Assembly: GCF_014851395.1 (NCBI RefSeq) | Contig: NW_024043372.1 | Coordinates: 9,623,490-9,687,489, forward strand | Length of the DNA stretch: 64,000 nt | Origin: Micropterus salmoides | Lineage: Eukaryota > Chordata > Actinopteri > Centrarchiformes > Centrarchidae | Direction of reading: 5' to 3' | Part shown: piece after piece, positions 63,641-64,000 of the stretch | Layout of the letters: every line of letters begins with the position of its first letter | Position numbering within the stretch: position 1 is the stretch's first letter | Made by a program: the position numbers and the translations under genes | The notes under the pieces: model-generated | Told to the model about the DNA's origin: nothing | The model's database searches: none | The model's input: the letters and a program-made list of their open reading frames with translations, nothing else

Positions 63641-64000
63641 CTAATAGTGACACATAACATGACCGTGTGCCTATCAAGTGACCAATAATCAATACTTTCC
63701 ATATTTGCATTAAAAAAAGTGATTTTTGGATAGTGCTTTGCCACTGTGCACACAAATGTGTAATTTGTACTTTCGCATGCTAAGTGCCCATTAAAAACGT
63801 TGCACTATTTTACCACAAGCTGAAATTATGGTAATCAATTCTACTTTATGTTTCTGTTGTATTTTAAAAAATTAAAAAAGACATTTTGGTAAGATTTGCA
63901 TGCTTATCTAATTAATTAAGCAAAGTGAGAGCCTTGATCCTTACCTGACAATGCATTTGTAAACTTCATGTATTATGTGGTTTATATTGGACTGTGGTGC

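Noticed and set aside
1..64000. CRISPR array, operon or phage-type system
   Set aside because: No regularly spaced direct repeats, no compact gene clusters, and clear spliced vertebrate gene structure.

Overview
The window is intron-rich vertebrate DNA from a bony fish, most likely a percomorph teleost. The evidence is a spliced, vertebrate-specific receptor gene with consensus GT/AG junctions, and a dense mix of transposon types usual in teleosts: Tc1/mariner, hAT, PIF/Harbinger, TTAA-target elements, L2/CR1-type LINEs, tRNA-SINEs and a Penelope-like element. No bacterial, phage or CRISPR-type organisation is present.

One host gene is firmly supported: the 3' part of a stabilin gene on the minus strand, from the first visible exon at 58982 to the stop codon at 25476. 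Nineteen exons join in phase into 752 codons: end of a FAS1 domain, a cysteine-rich linker, a cluster of EGF-like modules, one Link (hyaluronan-binding type) domain, the last FAS1 domain, one transmembrane helix and a 70-residue cytoplasmic tail. The tail's SIPNPLY and SEPFG motifs resemble stabilin-1 more than stabilin-2, so I call it stab1. The 5' part of the gene lies beyond 64000.

Layout: 1-25.3 kb is intergenic with no recognised host gene. It holds LINE fragments, a broken Tc1, a Harbinger element with a HARBI1-like fragment, and two copies of a ~1.7 kb TTAA-target element. 25.4-59 kb is stab1; its introns are swollen by hAT elements with intact 8-bp target duplications, LTR-like sequences, a LINE 3' fragment, a Penelope-like element with a GIY-YIG remnant, and SINEs. 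59-64 kb is part of the next upstream stab1 intron (no exon seen). It holds a degenerate tandem repeat split by a LINE tail with a 7-bp target duplication.

I did not find a convincing new multi-gene system. The most useful leads are the terminal clathrin-box-like sequence in the stab1 tail, the microsatellites that form or abut stab1 splice signals, the nested insertion at 62-63.6 kb, and several elements with clear target duplications. Repeat family names come from pattern recognition without database comparison; superfamily calls backed by target duplications or coding fragments are firmer than the rest.
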